In this document: positions 38,723-49,847 of the stretch, piece by piece
Position numbering within the stretch: position 1 is the first letter of the stretch
Layout of the letters: every line of letters starts with the position of its first letter
Assembly: GCA_008973525.1 (NCBI GenBank)
Contig: WACJ01000041.1
Coordinates: 1,550,001 to 1,614,000, forward strand
Origin: Stenopsyche tienmushanensis
Lineage: Eukaryota > Arthropoda > Insecta > Trichoptera > Stenopsychidae
Length of the DNA stretch: 64,000 nt
Reading direction: 5' to 3'
Notes under the pieces: model-generated
The model's input: the letters and a program-made list of their open reading frames with translations, nothing else
Database searches by the model: none
Told to the model about the DNA's origin: nothing
Program-made: the position numbers and the translations under genes

Positions 38723-39199
38723 CACTCAATAAGTTTGTAGGACCACTAATAAAACCACAGCTTTTTAATAAAACAACGACTTCATCGAATACATCATCAT
38801 AGTCTCCTTCAAGAGTGATATGTTCATATTGATGCTTTTCTAACAATTCGACGCCTATTTTTGGCCTCAAAATAGGCTTCAGTTTTAGCAATCACTTCAT
38901 TGGAACCAAAGCTCTTTCTTTGGAGCATTCTTTTTAGGTCTGCAAACAGATAGTATAGTCGCTGGGAGCCAGATCCGGTGAATACTGTGAATAGGGAAAC
39001 AATTTAAAGTGCAATTCGTGCAATTTTGCCATTGTTGCAATCGACTTGTGACACACGATGGTGAAAAAATACTTTTATTTTTCTTCATTTGAGTTCGTTT
39101 TTTGCAATCTCTTTCGTTAAACGCTCTTATAACGCCATAAAATTTTCACCATTGAAAATCCTTCCTTTCTCCTATGTCATTCTATGAACTTATTGAGTG
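38723..39199 (-). mobile_element. Internally deleted mariner-like element
   Basis: The ends are inverted repeats: cactcaataagtttgtagga at 38,723-38,742 and, on the other strand, cactcaataagttcataga at 39,199-39,181. Between them the minus strand encodes the C-terminal part of a mariner transposase. The reading passes through KMAKLHELHF, then FPYSQYSPDLAPSDY (the motif just before and including the last catalytic aspartate). After a frameshift it continues with KLKPILRPK and LLEKHQYEHITLEGDYDD, the typical C-terminus. The N-terminal DNA-binding half is gone and frameshifts are present, so it is dead. A fragment of the same family lies at 58,115-58,205. Confidence 0.75.
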
Positions 39200-39203
39200 T
39201 GTT

Positions 39204-40611
39204 ATAAAGGCACTATTTTTATTTTTCTTTCTTCTGCCTAAAAGAAGTCCTAGTAGAAGACAGTGAAAAACTTCGAAATTGAGAAATCAATCGAGTCGAT
39301 AAATAATATCGCTGTTTAAAAAATAATTAATTTAACAATTTCACACACAAGTTTAAAATTTAAAATCTCAGGATTACATTTGTTGGTTACAAATTCCGAG
39401 GGAAGAACACTTTCGTTTTTCACTTGCGAAAATGTTTCATGATAATCTTTTATTTATGAGCATCTCCTATAAATAATGAATCGAGTTTCATATAATTATC
39501 TTGTCAAGCTTTATAAACCGGCTCAAAGCCTAAGGTTTGACTTGACCCAATTAAAATTTTGTTTCCCCTATGAAAATTTCGAGGAGGCTCCACACTTATA
39601 AAAGAGCACATTTTTTAGAAGTTTGATGACTCGCAGGCACTTAAAGCTCCGCTCAAAATACGTCATGATAAATTCATCCCCTTTATATATTTAAAACATC
39701 GCCGGGTTCTTATAAATCGTGCATGTGTACGGTGTGCGATCAAAATGAATCCCTGTTCCTAAACTGAGATGTAGAATCTAATGGGGTCTTTGGTCCATCC
39801 CTTGCGTATATAAATAGACGTGTCAGAAAGGATTAAGTCCAATAAGACCACTATAAATGATGATGTCAGATGAGGCTTAGATATACAAAAGCCAAGATAA
39901 CAAAACCTCAAAAGGTTGCATAATAATTTTGACCTATTTCGTCGAGGCTCGAATGATTATGGGTTTTAAATGTACCATGCTGAAAGATAATTTATACTTG
40001 AGTTCATTATTATAAATCATATATTTTTGATGTGTACAACCACTAACAATCTAAGGACAAATAACAAGGAGCCTTTTGTCTTGCTTTTAATACAAGCTAA
40101 AATATTGCAATCAAGATATTCTAATAAAACTTATTTCCAATGAAAATTATGATTTTATCTAATTAGTGTATTAAGTAATTAGTAAATAGTTTAATAAGGA
40201 AAATCAATAAATATTCTATATATATTCACTTATGATAATGAAATGGCTTCATTTATGATGATCGATGGCTATGATAATTATTTTAAAATAAATTTCATAG
40301 GAGTGTGAGGAAATTCTGGAACATCAATTACGTCATATTGGGTTGACGATCGGTCAAAAATGGGGAATAAAAATCGTTCAAAGTAGAAAATTTACCCTCG
40401 TTCAATATTTTAAATCACTCTCAACTCTGACCTTTGATAGCTAATACTTTCATATTTTAGAACAAATTCATTAAATATCGATTTGGATATTCCATTTTGC
40501 TTATTATTATATCATTCAATACTCGCTATAAATTGGATTCACAAAACTGCGACAAATTTACCAATCTTTGGAATAGTTCTTGCGTCTTACACATTAGATC
40601 GAACTTTATCT

Positions 40612-40642
<31 letters not shown>

Positions 40643-41465
40643 AACTACTATACAAAATGCTGTCTTATTGAATTTATGGCTTTTTAGAACCACGGCGATT
40701 TGCTAATAAAAACAGCCAGAATGGTAAAACAATAGAGTTTCGAATAACCATTTGGATATATTTCGCAGATTTTATCGTTTAGGGTATCTTATTATATGGT
40801 CCCCCTAGACTAAAATAAATATCACCGATAGTAAAATGGCTATAAAGCTTCTCGTGTAACATTGCGATAAAAATTGATCATTTATGCGCATTTTTTGGAT
40901 CGTTTCGCAGAAAACACGCCGAAACGAAAAACAATATTAAATAACGAATCAAATCCGATTTTTTTTCTAATTAGACCCAGTTTATTACATGAACTTGACA
41001 TATGATATCCTTCCATAACCTCTGGAAAAATAATATCCGAAAATAATTCAAAGTCACTATAAATAATATCATTGAACCTGTGTTTACTCAAAGTCTGACG
41101 CTTTTGCTTCTAAAGCATTTTTGCAATTGATGTTTGGCATTTGAAGATGAATATCGTGTAATTTTTCGTTTTACTATGGATTATTCTTTTTGTAAAGAAC
41201 CCACAGCACAGTAGCAAATGCGCAATGAATCAATCTGGAAAATAGCCTCCTTTGTAATGGGGATGATTTAAAAATGTATCAATCGGGGATGATAAAAACT
41301 GACTAGACATATTATATCATATTTTCATCCCCTTAACAAATATCGCAGCCAAATAAATGCATTAATTAATCATCGAATTTATATGATTAATTTACGTATT
41401 AAAATTGGATATCAGCGATTAAATTATTTACTATTTCATCACTGGAGCAATATCTCCAAATTTAT
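39204..41465. other. AT-rich DNA, nothing firm apart from a microsatellite
   Basis: No gene recognised. TATATAAATAG at 39,807-39,817 resembles a TATA box but has no transcript evidence. The (TA)14 run at 40,612-40,639 is listed separately. Confidence 0.45.
40612..40639. repeat. (TA)14 microsatellite
   Basis: Fourteen uninterrupted TA dinucleotides, likely to vary in length between individuals. Confidence 0.95.
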
Positions 41466-41469
41466 TTTT

Positions 41470-42960
41470 GTTCAAATATTTTTCTCTCCACAAAGTATTC
41501 ACTCCTCACAAAAACATGAATACTTCAAAAAGCAAAGATGAGATTTATCAGCCACCAAATAGAAAAAAATCAACCATTTGCATTTAAAAAAATCACAAGG
41601 CGAGAATTCAGAGCAGTCATAGCAAAGGTCGACATTAAAAAATCGTCTGGCTACGATCTCATTACGGGAAGAATGGCAAAGGAACTCCCTACCAAAGGAT
41701 TTAAGTTCTTGGTAAAAACATTAAATGTGGTAGTAAAAATCGGCTATTTCCCCCCGCAATGGAAAGTGGTAAAGATTATTCTAATTTCCAAGCCCGGCAA
41801 GGATATACATGACGTCAAATCATATAGACCCATTGAAGAGACTATTGAGAGATCAATAATTGTGAAAAAACAATCTAATATCAAATCATCCATTTGGATT
41901 TCGTCAACAACATGCGACTGGAACAAATACACAGGATCTTTAATAGAAAATATTGCTCGGCAGCATTCCTGGGCGTAGCTCAGGCTTTTGACAAAGTGTG
42001 GAATCCAGGTTTGCTACATAAAATTGGAAAACAACTGCCCACAAACTACTTCTTCCTATTCAAATTATACCTGACCAACAGAACATTATACGTCAAATAT
42101 GAAGATGAAGCTACTACACTCCATGATATAAAATCCGGCGTCCTGCAAAGTAGCGTATTTGGTCCAGTTTTATACCTTTTATACACAGCCGACATTCCGA
42201 CAACGGACACCACGACAACTGCCACCTTCGCGGACGACACAACTCTTCGAATCTCGCACAACGACCCTGCAATAGCGTCTTAACTGCTCCAGCATGACCT
42301 CAACAACATACAAAAATGGCTCAAGGAATTGCTCATAAAGGCTAATGAAAGTAAATCTATGCATGTCACTTTCACTCATAAGTAAGTCATAAACGAGAAA
42401 CATGTCCTCCTGTCTCACTGATTGACTACGTACTGCCACACACAGACGTAGTAAAATATCTGGGCATGCACTTGGACAGACCTTTAACGTGGAAGACGTA
42501 CATAAGCAAGAAGAGAAAGCAACTGAAAATCAAAATGAAAATGCTGTATTGGTTAATGGGCCGAAAATCGGAACTCTCCCTATCAAATGTTAATATACTT
42601 TTGTACAAAAGTATATTAAAACCAATCTGGACATATAGTATACAGCTTTGGTTTACCGCATCAAACTCCAATATTGACATTCTCCATTGCTTTCAATCCA
42701 AAGTGCTGCGTACTATGGACAACATTCCATGGTACGTGACAAACGAAACGATCCACAGAGAATTTAGCATACCAACAGTAAGGCAGGAGATTAAAAACCA
42801 TAGGCATAAATACAAAAAAAGATTTAACACACATCCCAACCGCCTTGTTGAAGAGCTAATCAGCCAAGCCTCCGAGACGCGTAGGCTGAAATGATGTATG
42901 TTTCATGATCTGGACAAAAGATTCGAATGAATGAACATTAGGTCCTCATAATGGAATGGG
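41470..42960 (+). mobile_element. Jockey-like non-LTR retrotransposon relic (reverse transcriptase)
   Basis: This is the reverse transcriptase region of a jockey-type LINE. Frame 41,538-41,978 has VDIKKSSGYDLITGRMAKEL, GYFPPQWKVVKIILISKPGK and KSYRPI (RT blocks 1-2). Frame 41,894-42,283 has the QAFDKVW block, then SYL-type LYLTNRTLYVKY, GVLQSSVFGP (GVPQGSVLGP in intact elements) and the catalytic FADDT. Frame 42,466-42,894 gives KYLGMHLDRPLTW (starting just upstream), KPIWTYSIQLW and NRLVEELISQASETRRL, the end of the ORF. About 50 residues between SYRPI and the QAFDKVW block are lost or scrambled. Stops and at least three frame changes make it inactive, and the endonuclease domain and ORF1 are absent (5' truncation). 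Its G+C is slightly above the flanks. Confidence 0.88.
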
Positions 42961-44751
42961 GAATGAACGAAATGAATCTCGATCCTTTGCATATTTGTAA
43001 ATGTTTAACATGCCATTCGATTTGATGCAATCAAAATTCTAAAAATTATTTTACCATTCTCCATTCTCTACCTGTGCTTCAAATTTTGGCAAGAAGGCAT
43101 TATGAGGCTTCCGGAGAGGTGGATAAAGGTAATAGAACAGAATGGATCATATATTATTCAATAAATTTTGATGTAACCCAAATTATTGCTTATTTTTTTC
43201 TTAACATGAAAACGAAAGAAACTTATGGGACACCCTAATATAATCATAGTAATTTGAATTCTTTTTGCCGATATAAAATTTTAATTTTTGATATAATCCC
43301 TTTAAAAATGATTTCTTTATACCCAAATCTACATGGGGATTATTTAGTTTGTAAATTCAAAACTGTCATTAATGTCTAATTAGCTATCGATGCTCTCTGG
43401 TAAAATTATTTAGGTCTAAAAATTGAATTTATTTTTTAAAACAGTGGAATTGTATTCTGTTGTCTTGACAAAACCAAATGAGCATTCAATCATTGGAAAT
43501 TTATACAATTCTCAATAACATAAAGTTCGTTTCAGATACTTTAGAATGAATTCCAATTTCTCTGTTTGACTTTGCTCGAGCATCGAAATTTTGAAAACAC
43601 ACATCGTTGGCCTTTGTGTGATGAATCCGCAAACTTTGCAATTTTACACTCGGGCTGAAAACGCCGCAAAAACTTTATTTGTTAGGCGATATATAAATTT
43701 GGCGGCAAAATGGCCTTCTTTTCCATATAAATGATGTCTATGTTGATATATTGTCATCCGAATGCGGAGGGAAAGTTGTACATAGAAAAAAATATTTGCC
43801 ATCCCGACGATGAACTCCGAATATTATCTTAGAGAGAAATGATTTATTGACAGCGAGGGTTGAATGCAAAATTGTCAAATAAGAAACCCTATATGGTAAA
43901 AATTTTATTATTGAATTTCGCATACAGGCGGCAAAATTTACGGCGTTTCCAATATATTGATAATGTAATTAAGTCCTTTGAAATACTTAATAATATTGGA
44001 TTAAAATCCAATTTTGACTTTAGGTAACCCATGCATAAAATTTGGCTTTCACATCGAACATTTAACCGATAATTTCCACAATTCCTGTATCTTATTTGGC
44101 GTTCCTTTAGATAACCGCATCCCAGACGAAAATTCCTGTGGATTTTGGGGGTTTGTCAGACAGGAACTTATTTCAATTACATCCTAATCAGTCATAAGAC
44201 CATGAACTTCTACAACTATATGCTAAAGCGTAACCTTGTATTTGATCATGCTATAATACCTCAATAAAAATGTTATTGTTTAGCTTATATAATTTAAAGT
44301 TTTAAGACCAAGATATATATGAAACCTGATATTTTTAGAAAGACTATAAACCAAATAGGTAATCAAGAAGTGATCTAAATATCTTTAAATAAATTTAAGA
44401 AAAACAATCCAACAATAATTTATTTAAAAAATATCATTTATATACAAAAAGATGAAAGACAGTCGTCAATCTTCAAAATTAATTAGTCCTGAAACATACA
44501 AAAAAAATAATGATGCATTTTTCCAAATGAACGCAAAATACAGATGATATATTCATGAAGTTATACCTAAATAATTTTCATAAGCCTAATTAAGACTATG
44601 GTCATCTCTTGCAGCGTAGTATTCGTTTCAGCCCTCGTTTGGCCATACCAAACATTGAGATAACTTGTTCCTAAAATTTTAACACATTCAAAGCAAATAA
44701 AATGGAATATTGTTATTGAAAATATTTTCAATTTAACATAATAAGACAAAC
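42961..44751. other. AT-rich DNA, probably K2P intron or 3' flank
   Basis: I looked here on the minus strand for the K2P C-terminal exon (expected to begin with an EEV-like sequence) and did not find one. No repeat is recognised. Confidence 0.45.
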
Positions 44752-44884
44752 CTGCATCAAATTAAAACACATGGCTATCAATGCCATTCCAAGCATAAGA
44801 TACATGGAGCAAAAAATAAAACTGAGATCTATTTCTTTGGCAGCATAAATCTTGTCTCCCGGCACTATATCACCAAAACCGATA
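44752..44884 (-). CDS. K2P channel exon: second filter and M4
   Basis: The acceptor ttctag is followed by an exon that completes a split serine codon and reads IGFGDIVPGDKIYAAKEI, then the M4 helix with FIFCSMYLMLGMALIAMCFN and LMQ. GFGD is the second selectivity filter of K2P channels. GMALIAMCFNLMQ is the very conserved end of M4, whose inner face lines the pore. The exon is 133 nt and ends in phase 0 at CAG. The donor that follows, GTTTGT, is weak for an insect, but reading through would end the protein 7 codons later (VCLIMLN, then stop), which would remove the usual cytosolic tail. I therefore infer splicing to an exon outside the part I could identify. The residue before IGFGD is serine, where most K2P channels have threonine. 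Confidence 0.9.
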
Positions 44885-44994
44885 CTAGAATTTAAAAATA
44901 AAATAAAAATAATGGCATGTATTTTTTTAAAGTGAGTAACAGTTCTCGTGATAAAATTTGCTATTCATATATTTGGATTTAAATTATACATCAC

Positions 44995-45084
44995 CTACTC
45001 AACGATATGAAACAAAAATAAGATCCTTCTATAGGATCCCATGATTCCCACGTACCAAATAATGCAGCTCCGAAAGCCATATAC
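44995..45084 (-). CDS. K2P channel exon: end of M3 and second pore helix
   Basis: This 90-nt exon lies between a ttatag acceptor and a GTGATG donor. In the frame set by its neighbours it reads YMAFGAALFGTWESWDP, then IEGSYFCFISLS. The first part completes M3 with the conserved G-A-x-L-F motif. The second (SYFCFISLS) is the second pore helix of K2P channels, leading straight into the filter in the next exon. It enters in phase 2 and leaves with AG of a codon finished by the T of the next exon, giving AGT (Ser). No disruption is seen. The flanking introns are only 85 and 110 nt. Confidence 0.9.
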   Translation of the reverse strand, partial: VYGFRSCIIWYVGIMGSYRRILFLFHIVE

Positions 45085-45169
45085 CTATAAAATAATATTT
45101 GGCATGTTAAGAATATTTTTTACATCAATATAAAAATATATATTTTGATCATTATCGAAATCGTCTTAC

Positions 45170-45384
45170 CCCACCATTATGGTTAAACATAGTGTCACCG
45201 GCACAGTGACCGTTTGAGGATCATATTCTTCCAGAGATTCCTCGCTCTCATTTTCTTCATCCTCTCCCAAATATTCAGCTTCGACTTCATCATCATTCAA
45301 TCTGTCCATTTCATACAATTCCACATGCACAGATGGCCTTCCATAAGGCAATGGACGTATATAATCTTCGACAGCGGCTGGAGG
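45170..45384 (-). CDS. K2P channel exon: acidic M2-M3 linker and start of M3
   Basis: The acceptor is tttacag (45,391-45,385) and the donor GTAAGA (45,169 on). The 215-nt exon starts in phase 0 with PPAAVEDYIRPLPYGRPSVH. It continues through ELYEMDRLNDDEVEAEYLGE and then DEENESEESLEEYDPQ, a run in which about half the residues are Asp or Glu, and ends with VTVPVTLCLTIMVG, the beginning of M3. The linker is cytosolic in K2P topology. Its length and acidity differ from the short linker of mammalian TWIK/TREK channels, and long variable linkers are usual in invertebrate K2Ps. Function of the acidic run is unknown. There is no in-frame stop, and the exon joins the next across an 85-nt intron to give MVG-YMAFGA. 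Confidence 0.88.
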
Positions 45385-45498
45385 CTGTAAAATAAATAAA
45401 TTTAAACGCTCTGCATTTTGAATAGATTCTATACCAATCGTTTATATTTTCGATTTGATGCGCTTTTAATTAGGTCAAATTTCAATTATGTGCATTGA

Positions 45499-45648
45499 TG
45501 GAGTTGCATTTCATTGAAATTTTCGCCATGAATTAAATATCGTTTGGAATTAAAATTGAATGGATTCGAAAGGAACTCGTGGTGTAAAAATCAATCCGTT
45601 CAGTTTTTATCGCAAAAATGCCGCGCATTGCACATTTCATGCTTAACC
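45499..45648 (+). repeat. Diverged duplicated segment in K2P intron, copy 1
   Basis: gttgcatttcattgaaattt, taaaattgaatggattcgaaa, ggaactcgtgg, tcgcaaaaatgc and cacatttcatgcttaa occur here in the same order and spacing as related sequences at 48,900-49,045. It could be an old transposon pair or a duplicated non-coding element. No coding potential. Confidence 0.5.
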
Positions 45649-46087
45649 TTCCCCTTACTGTGATAAAAGCAGCCGCGAGCAGCGGTGATGGAACATTTTT
45701 GTTGTTTATGAAAGTGATTTAAAAACCGAAAGAAGTGAATATTTTTAACTATATTGCTTTTATTGACTATATTTGAGGTTGAAATGTAACAATTTTTGTA
45801 ATGTTAGCTCTGAAAAGTGTCTGAAAACGAGAAAAAACATCGTAAATAGCCGACAGGCCCATCGCAGAAGACGACTTGCATGCTACTGAATGCGAGCTGG
45901 GAGTACCAAACAAACGCCACGTGTAGATTAGATCGGTGCTTTCCAATCATTTGATCATATTTTTCATTGAATAAAAAGACAATGCGTATAAATACCACAA
46001 ATATGTAAAAATATAATGTAACTGACATTGCCCATATTTATTTCTTTATTTTATAAGCAGCTTTTCCATAGTACATAATAATATAAA

Positions 46088-46213
46088 AATAAAATACACA
46101 CACAAAAAAGAAGTAATAAAATATACACTAAAAAGTAATAAAATACACACACAAAAAAGAAGTAATAAAATACACACACACAAAAAAGAAATAATAAAAT
46201 ACATAATAAAATG
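46088..46213. repeat. Tandem repeat, about 27-bp unit
   Basis: About four and a half copies of a unit like ataaaatacacacacaaaaa followed by agaagta, with small length differences. It lies in the large K2P intron just downstream of the piggyBac relic (in the direction of the relic). Confidence 0.85.
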
Positions 46214-46229
46214 TTAAAAAATTAAATTA

Positions 46230-47300
46230 AATTTGAAAAATATAAATTAAACGAAATATCTTTTTTGCGTTCATTCTCTCACAATCAGAACAAAATGTTT
46301 TTCTGTGTGTCGTGCAAACAGGTTTTTTACAAATACTGCAAACTAGCGTGCTCCTTTTTTTTTGTTGGAGAAGAGCAAAACTTGCAAGCTCTTGCCAACG
46401 TTCGGGAAGCTGTTGATGTTGATACACCGTCCTGAGAATTGCTTGTAATATTTATTATAGCCGTGTCAGGTGATACTTTTTGGTAATGGGACATTGCAAT
46501 GTCAATAGCGGCTTGTTGTGGTTTATAAAGTTTAAACGCATTATTTTTTCTTTTCATAATGTTAGGTTTGACCAAATCCAAACTGAGCTCTCTGATAAAG
46601 CATTTTCGGCGACTTCTATCACTTTTCTTCCACTCAGGATACTTTAGAGTCCATAGTAAGTATGCATTTAGTGCTGCAATATCTATAATCTCCATGAAGA
46701 TGCGAAAAGGCCATCTTCTCGTTGATCTCACGCACGAATACTCTGCCGTCATCTTGTCCCCTGTGTTCACAGCACCTTTGGTTTTATTATAGTGTAAAAT
46801 AATGTTCGGTTTTTTATTGTTACTTTCATTTATTTCTCCATTATGAAATTGTGTAGTAAGGAGTATCACCGCCTTTTTTTGTGGCACGTATGACACAAGA
46901 ACTGTGGTAGGCGTGAAGCCAAAAATACTACTGTATACCTCACGTTTTTTATCTGGCAAAAATTCTTTGGGTATCTCTTTTTTATTTTTCCTAAGAGTAC
47001 CGGTCAGGGTCAATTTTTTTTTCTAATAATTTAGCTGATAATGGCACCGATGTAAAAAAATTATCTGTCGTTACTCCCCTATTGGTGCCGTATTGTGGTC
47101 GAACCATATCCATGACCACTCAAGATCCCTGACCGATTTCTCTCCGATTATCAACCAATCCGGAATATATTTGTAAATTCAATATATATGCCGTGGAAGA
47201 GTCAGCTGCTACCCAAATTTTTATACCATATTTTCCAGGTGTGGATTTCATGTAAACCTGAAATGGACAATTGCCCCTAAATGTAAGCATAATTACTTTT
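46230..47300 (-). pseudogene. piggyBac-like transposase relic
   Basis: This is the C-terminal two thirds of a piggyBac-family DDD transposase. From about 47,290 downward it reads FRGNCPFQVYMKSTPGKYGI and KIWVAADSSTAYILN (first catalytic Asp). A stop falls near the conserved GQG block, then come GVTTDNFFTSVPLSAKLLEK (second Asp), a frameshift at an A-rich run, and the long frame 47,013-46,327 with LTGTLRKNKKEIPKEFLPDK, NTGDKMTAEYSCVRSTRRWP (third Asp) and IDIAALNAYLLW. After a second A-run frameshift the cysteine-rich end reads CKFC (previous frame), then STLVCSICKKPVCTTHRKTF and CSDC, the family's zinc-binding C-terminus. All three aspartates remain, but one stop and two frameshifts make it inactive. 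The N-terminus and TTAA-flanked ends were not found. Confidence 0.88.
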
Positions 47301-47360
47301 CAATTACGATTACTTTAGCCATTATAAAATAAATATGTATTCTAAAAGTGTGATGAATCT

Positions 47361-47408
47361 CGCGGGCCGAAAAAATATTCAAGACGGCCCGTGGGTTGGC
47401 CACCCCTG
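47361..47408. mobile_element. hAT terminal fragment
   Basis: cgcgggccg .. acggcccgtgggttggccacccctg closes at 47,408. Read from the other strand the end is caggggtggccaaccc, followed by a short GC-rich palindrome (gggcc..ggccc), as in many hAT ends. The partner end was not found. Confidence 0.5.
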
Positions 47409-48899
47409 GTTTAATTATTTATTTTATGCCTCCACGCTAAAATACCAAATAAGTATTAGGAGAACTAAGAATATTGAGTAAAAAATGAAGAAACACTGTA
47501 CTTTGGAGATAATCCGCACATCAAGGACGTAATCAATGTGACTGATAAAATTCCATTCTGTTGATACGCAGTAAAACTAACAAAATTCCCGATTTACCGA
47601 CAAATTATTTAATTCCGTCGCTGCAGATGAATATTTATACACTATAATACTTTGATGTGATTCGTAATTATATTACGGAGGTGTACAAAAATTCGGAGCC
47701 CCGTATCTATTATATTTCATATAGATATTCCCATTTAAAGAGTCACTGCCGACTATTCTCACCATCGGCAGGGAAAGGTTAAATTGGTCCGAAAAAAGAG
47801 TTATTAAGCAAATTTGAGCTTTGAAGCTGCGTGTGGAAAATTGTTTTGAACTAAATGACAAAATATATTAATATGACAATGCGAATTTATTTATTTTTTT
47901 GGTTAATCAAAACCATGTGTGAAACGAAATAAATCAGTTATCAATGCAAGTATAGCAATTAAGTCTTTATAAATCGTTTTAAAAGACCAGATTCAAGACT
48001 CAGTTATTTTTTTCTCTTAATTCAATATAATACATTTGTTATAATTCCGCAGCTTATTGTGTGCCAAAAATTTTTCATAACATAAATTTAAGACCTTCCT
48101 TCGTATATTTACTACTTTATAACGCCCCCACACACCATCCATATAAAGAGCATCGCTTTTATGAAATTGAATATAAAACATTATCTCTAAATTGGTTGGG
48201 ATGGGACTAAGAGATAAATGTGGTGGTACCTTTGTTTTACCCAAACCTTACAAATAACCATCATTATATTTTTTGTATCGTAAAACAGTGCAATTATACA
48301 CCAGTGTCGTTTCGAGGAAAGGTTAAGACAAAACGAATCAATCAATTCCCAATGCTTAACTACGAATTGCTATAGTTTTTTTTAGTCGTTGATGCTCTTT
48401 TTTTTAATTTTACCCATTCTTCAAAGTAGAAAGAAGATACACCTGAACCTCGTATAACACTGTCATTATATAACACTATTTAAAAATAATGAACATATTT
48501 TATACGGTACAATTATGAATCGCTCCATGGTATCCGCGTCCAACGTATTATACATCGCCAAAGTGTATTTGTTATATTTGTCATGTTAAATCATTCACAT
48601 TTGTCATCATAACCTTCTTTATTTACTGGCTAGCTGTCAGCTCGAAATTATACCAATATGTTCTAAATGTCTCATTAAATAAATATATATATATTCCTAC
48701 CAATTCATTCCTGCTTAAGTTTTATACTGTAAAGTATTCACTTTTCCATAAACAAATTCAAGAAAAGCTCAACTAATTTAGGGAGGTGTCTAATACAAAT
48801 TTCTCTCTCATCTCATACATGATTTCAATGCTGTTTTTTAATGTAGATGTTTATTTAATGAACAGACAGACATACTATCTGATATTTAAAGCATACTCT
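47409..48899. other. K2P intron, AT-rich
   Basis: At 47,786-47,852 the sequence (gagttattaagcaaa, then ttgaagctgcgtgtggaaaa and ttgttttgaa) resembles 49,050-49,113 (gagtcattaagcaaa .. gttgcatgagtaaaaattgt, then tttgag), the right part of a duplicated segment. No exon is recognised. Confidence 0.45.
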
Positions 48900-49113
48900 T
48901 ATGGAATTGCACATCAATGAAATTTAATTGAATATAATTTGGCATTAAAATAAGGACGTATTATAAAGGATTTCGTGAATTTAAAAAATCCATTTAATTT
49001 TTTTGTGCCGCAAAAATGCGTTCAATTCACATTTGAAGCTTAATTTGTTCTTTTAAAAGAGTCATTAAGCAAAATTAAGGTTTGGGGTTGCATGAGTAAA
49101 AATTGTTTTGAGC
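48900..49113 (+). repeat. Diverged duplicated segment in K2P intron, copy 2
   Basis: The left two thirds match 45,499-45,648 (ggaattgcacatcaatgaaat, ggcattaaaataagg, ccgcaaaaatgcgttcaatt, cacatttgaagcttaat). The last third matches 47,786-47,852. So this copy joins pieces that are separate in the other two places, which suggests one longer repeat family of which the others are fragments. Confidence 0.5.
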
Positions 49114-49840
49114 TTGAGTTCGGGTCTCGTTTCGCATATTATATTATTGCCTTAATGTTCCCAAAGAATTTGAAGGAGGTTTCTTTTGACTCATACATAA
49201 AGCAGCTATATTACATCAGGATTTTCCGTTACACAAGAAATGAAATAAAATGTGGTGCTGGCAGCGCCTAATCCATTAGCAAAACCTTCGCTTCTCGGGG
49301 AAAAATGAAAATAAATCACGCGAAAGACATACCGTGTGCGGCATATTCGAAACGGAAATGGAAAATTTGTATCCTGCTTCCGTTTATTACTTGCGTTCAT
49401 GTGTGTCGCTCTAATTATGTATATTTATACATGTTGGATTCAACAAAGGGATCAAAATGGAGATTATTCGTCTCGTCTTAATTGTTTCTCGAGGGACTGG
49501 TAGATTACAACCAGCCCCCCTATTCACTGTGACTCCAAATCATTTAATGCTAATTTATATGTGTGTCTGAATTTTGTTTTCAAAGTTACGATCGCATTTC
49601 CCCATTCGCCCTCGTCAAGTATCACTGAATTGAGGGATTCCAACTGGGAATCAAAATATTCGTATCAATGCACAATATGCAATAATGCTAATATAACCAT
49701 GTCGCCAATAGATAACGCCCTAATTTAGTCTCTCGTTATATTTCATCAAGTAAAAATATTTTGATTTTAACATAATAAACATTATTTTCAGCGGGAAAAA
49801 AATATTTAAATATTTCAAGCTTGGTAGTGTTAAATATTCC
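49114..49840. other. K2P intron, AT-rich
   Basis: No supported feature. Confidence 0.45.
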
Positions 49841-49847
49841 TATTTAC

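Noticed and set aside
39807..39817. Core promoter (TATATAAATAG)
   Set aside because: TATA-like strings are expected often in AT-rich DNA, and no gene or transcript start is visible downstream.
43738..43923. K2P C-terminal exon
   Set aside because: The frame has no EEV-type start, no acceptor in the correct phase, and no resemblance to K2P tails.
46088..46213. CRISPR-like array
   Set aside because: Units are directly joined low-complexity sequence without spacers, in an animal genome. It is a tandem repeat.
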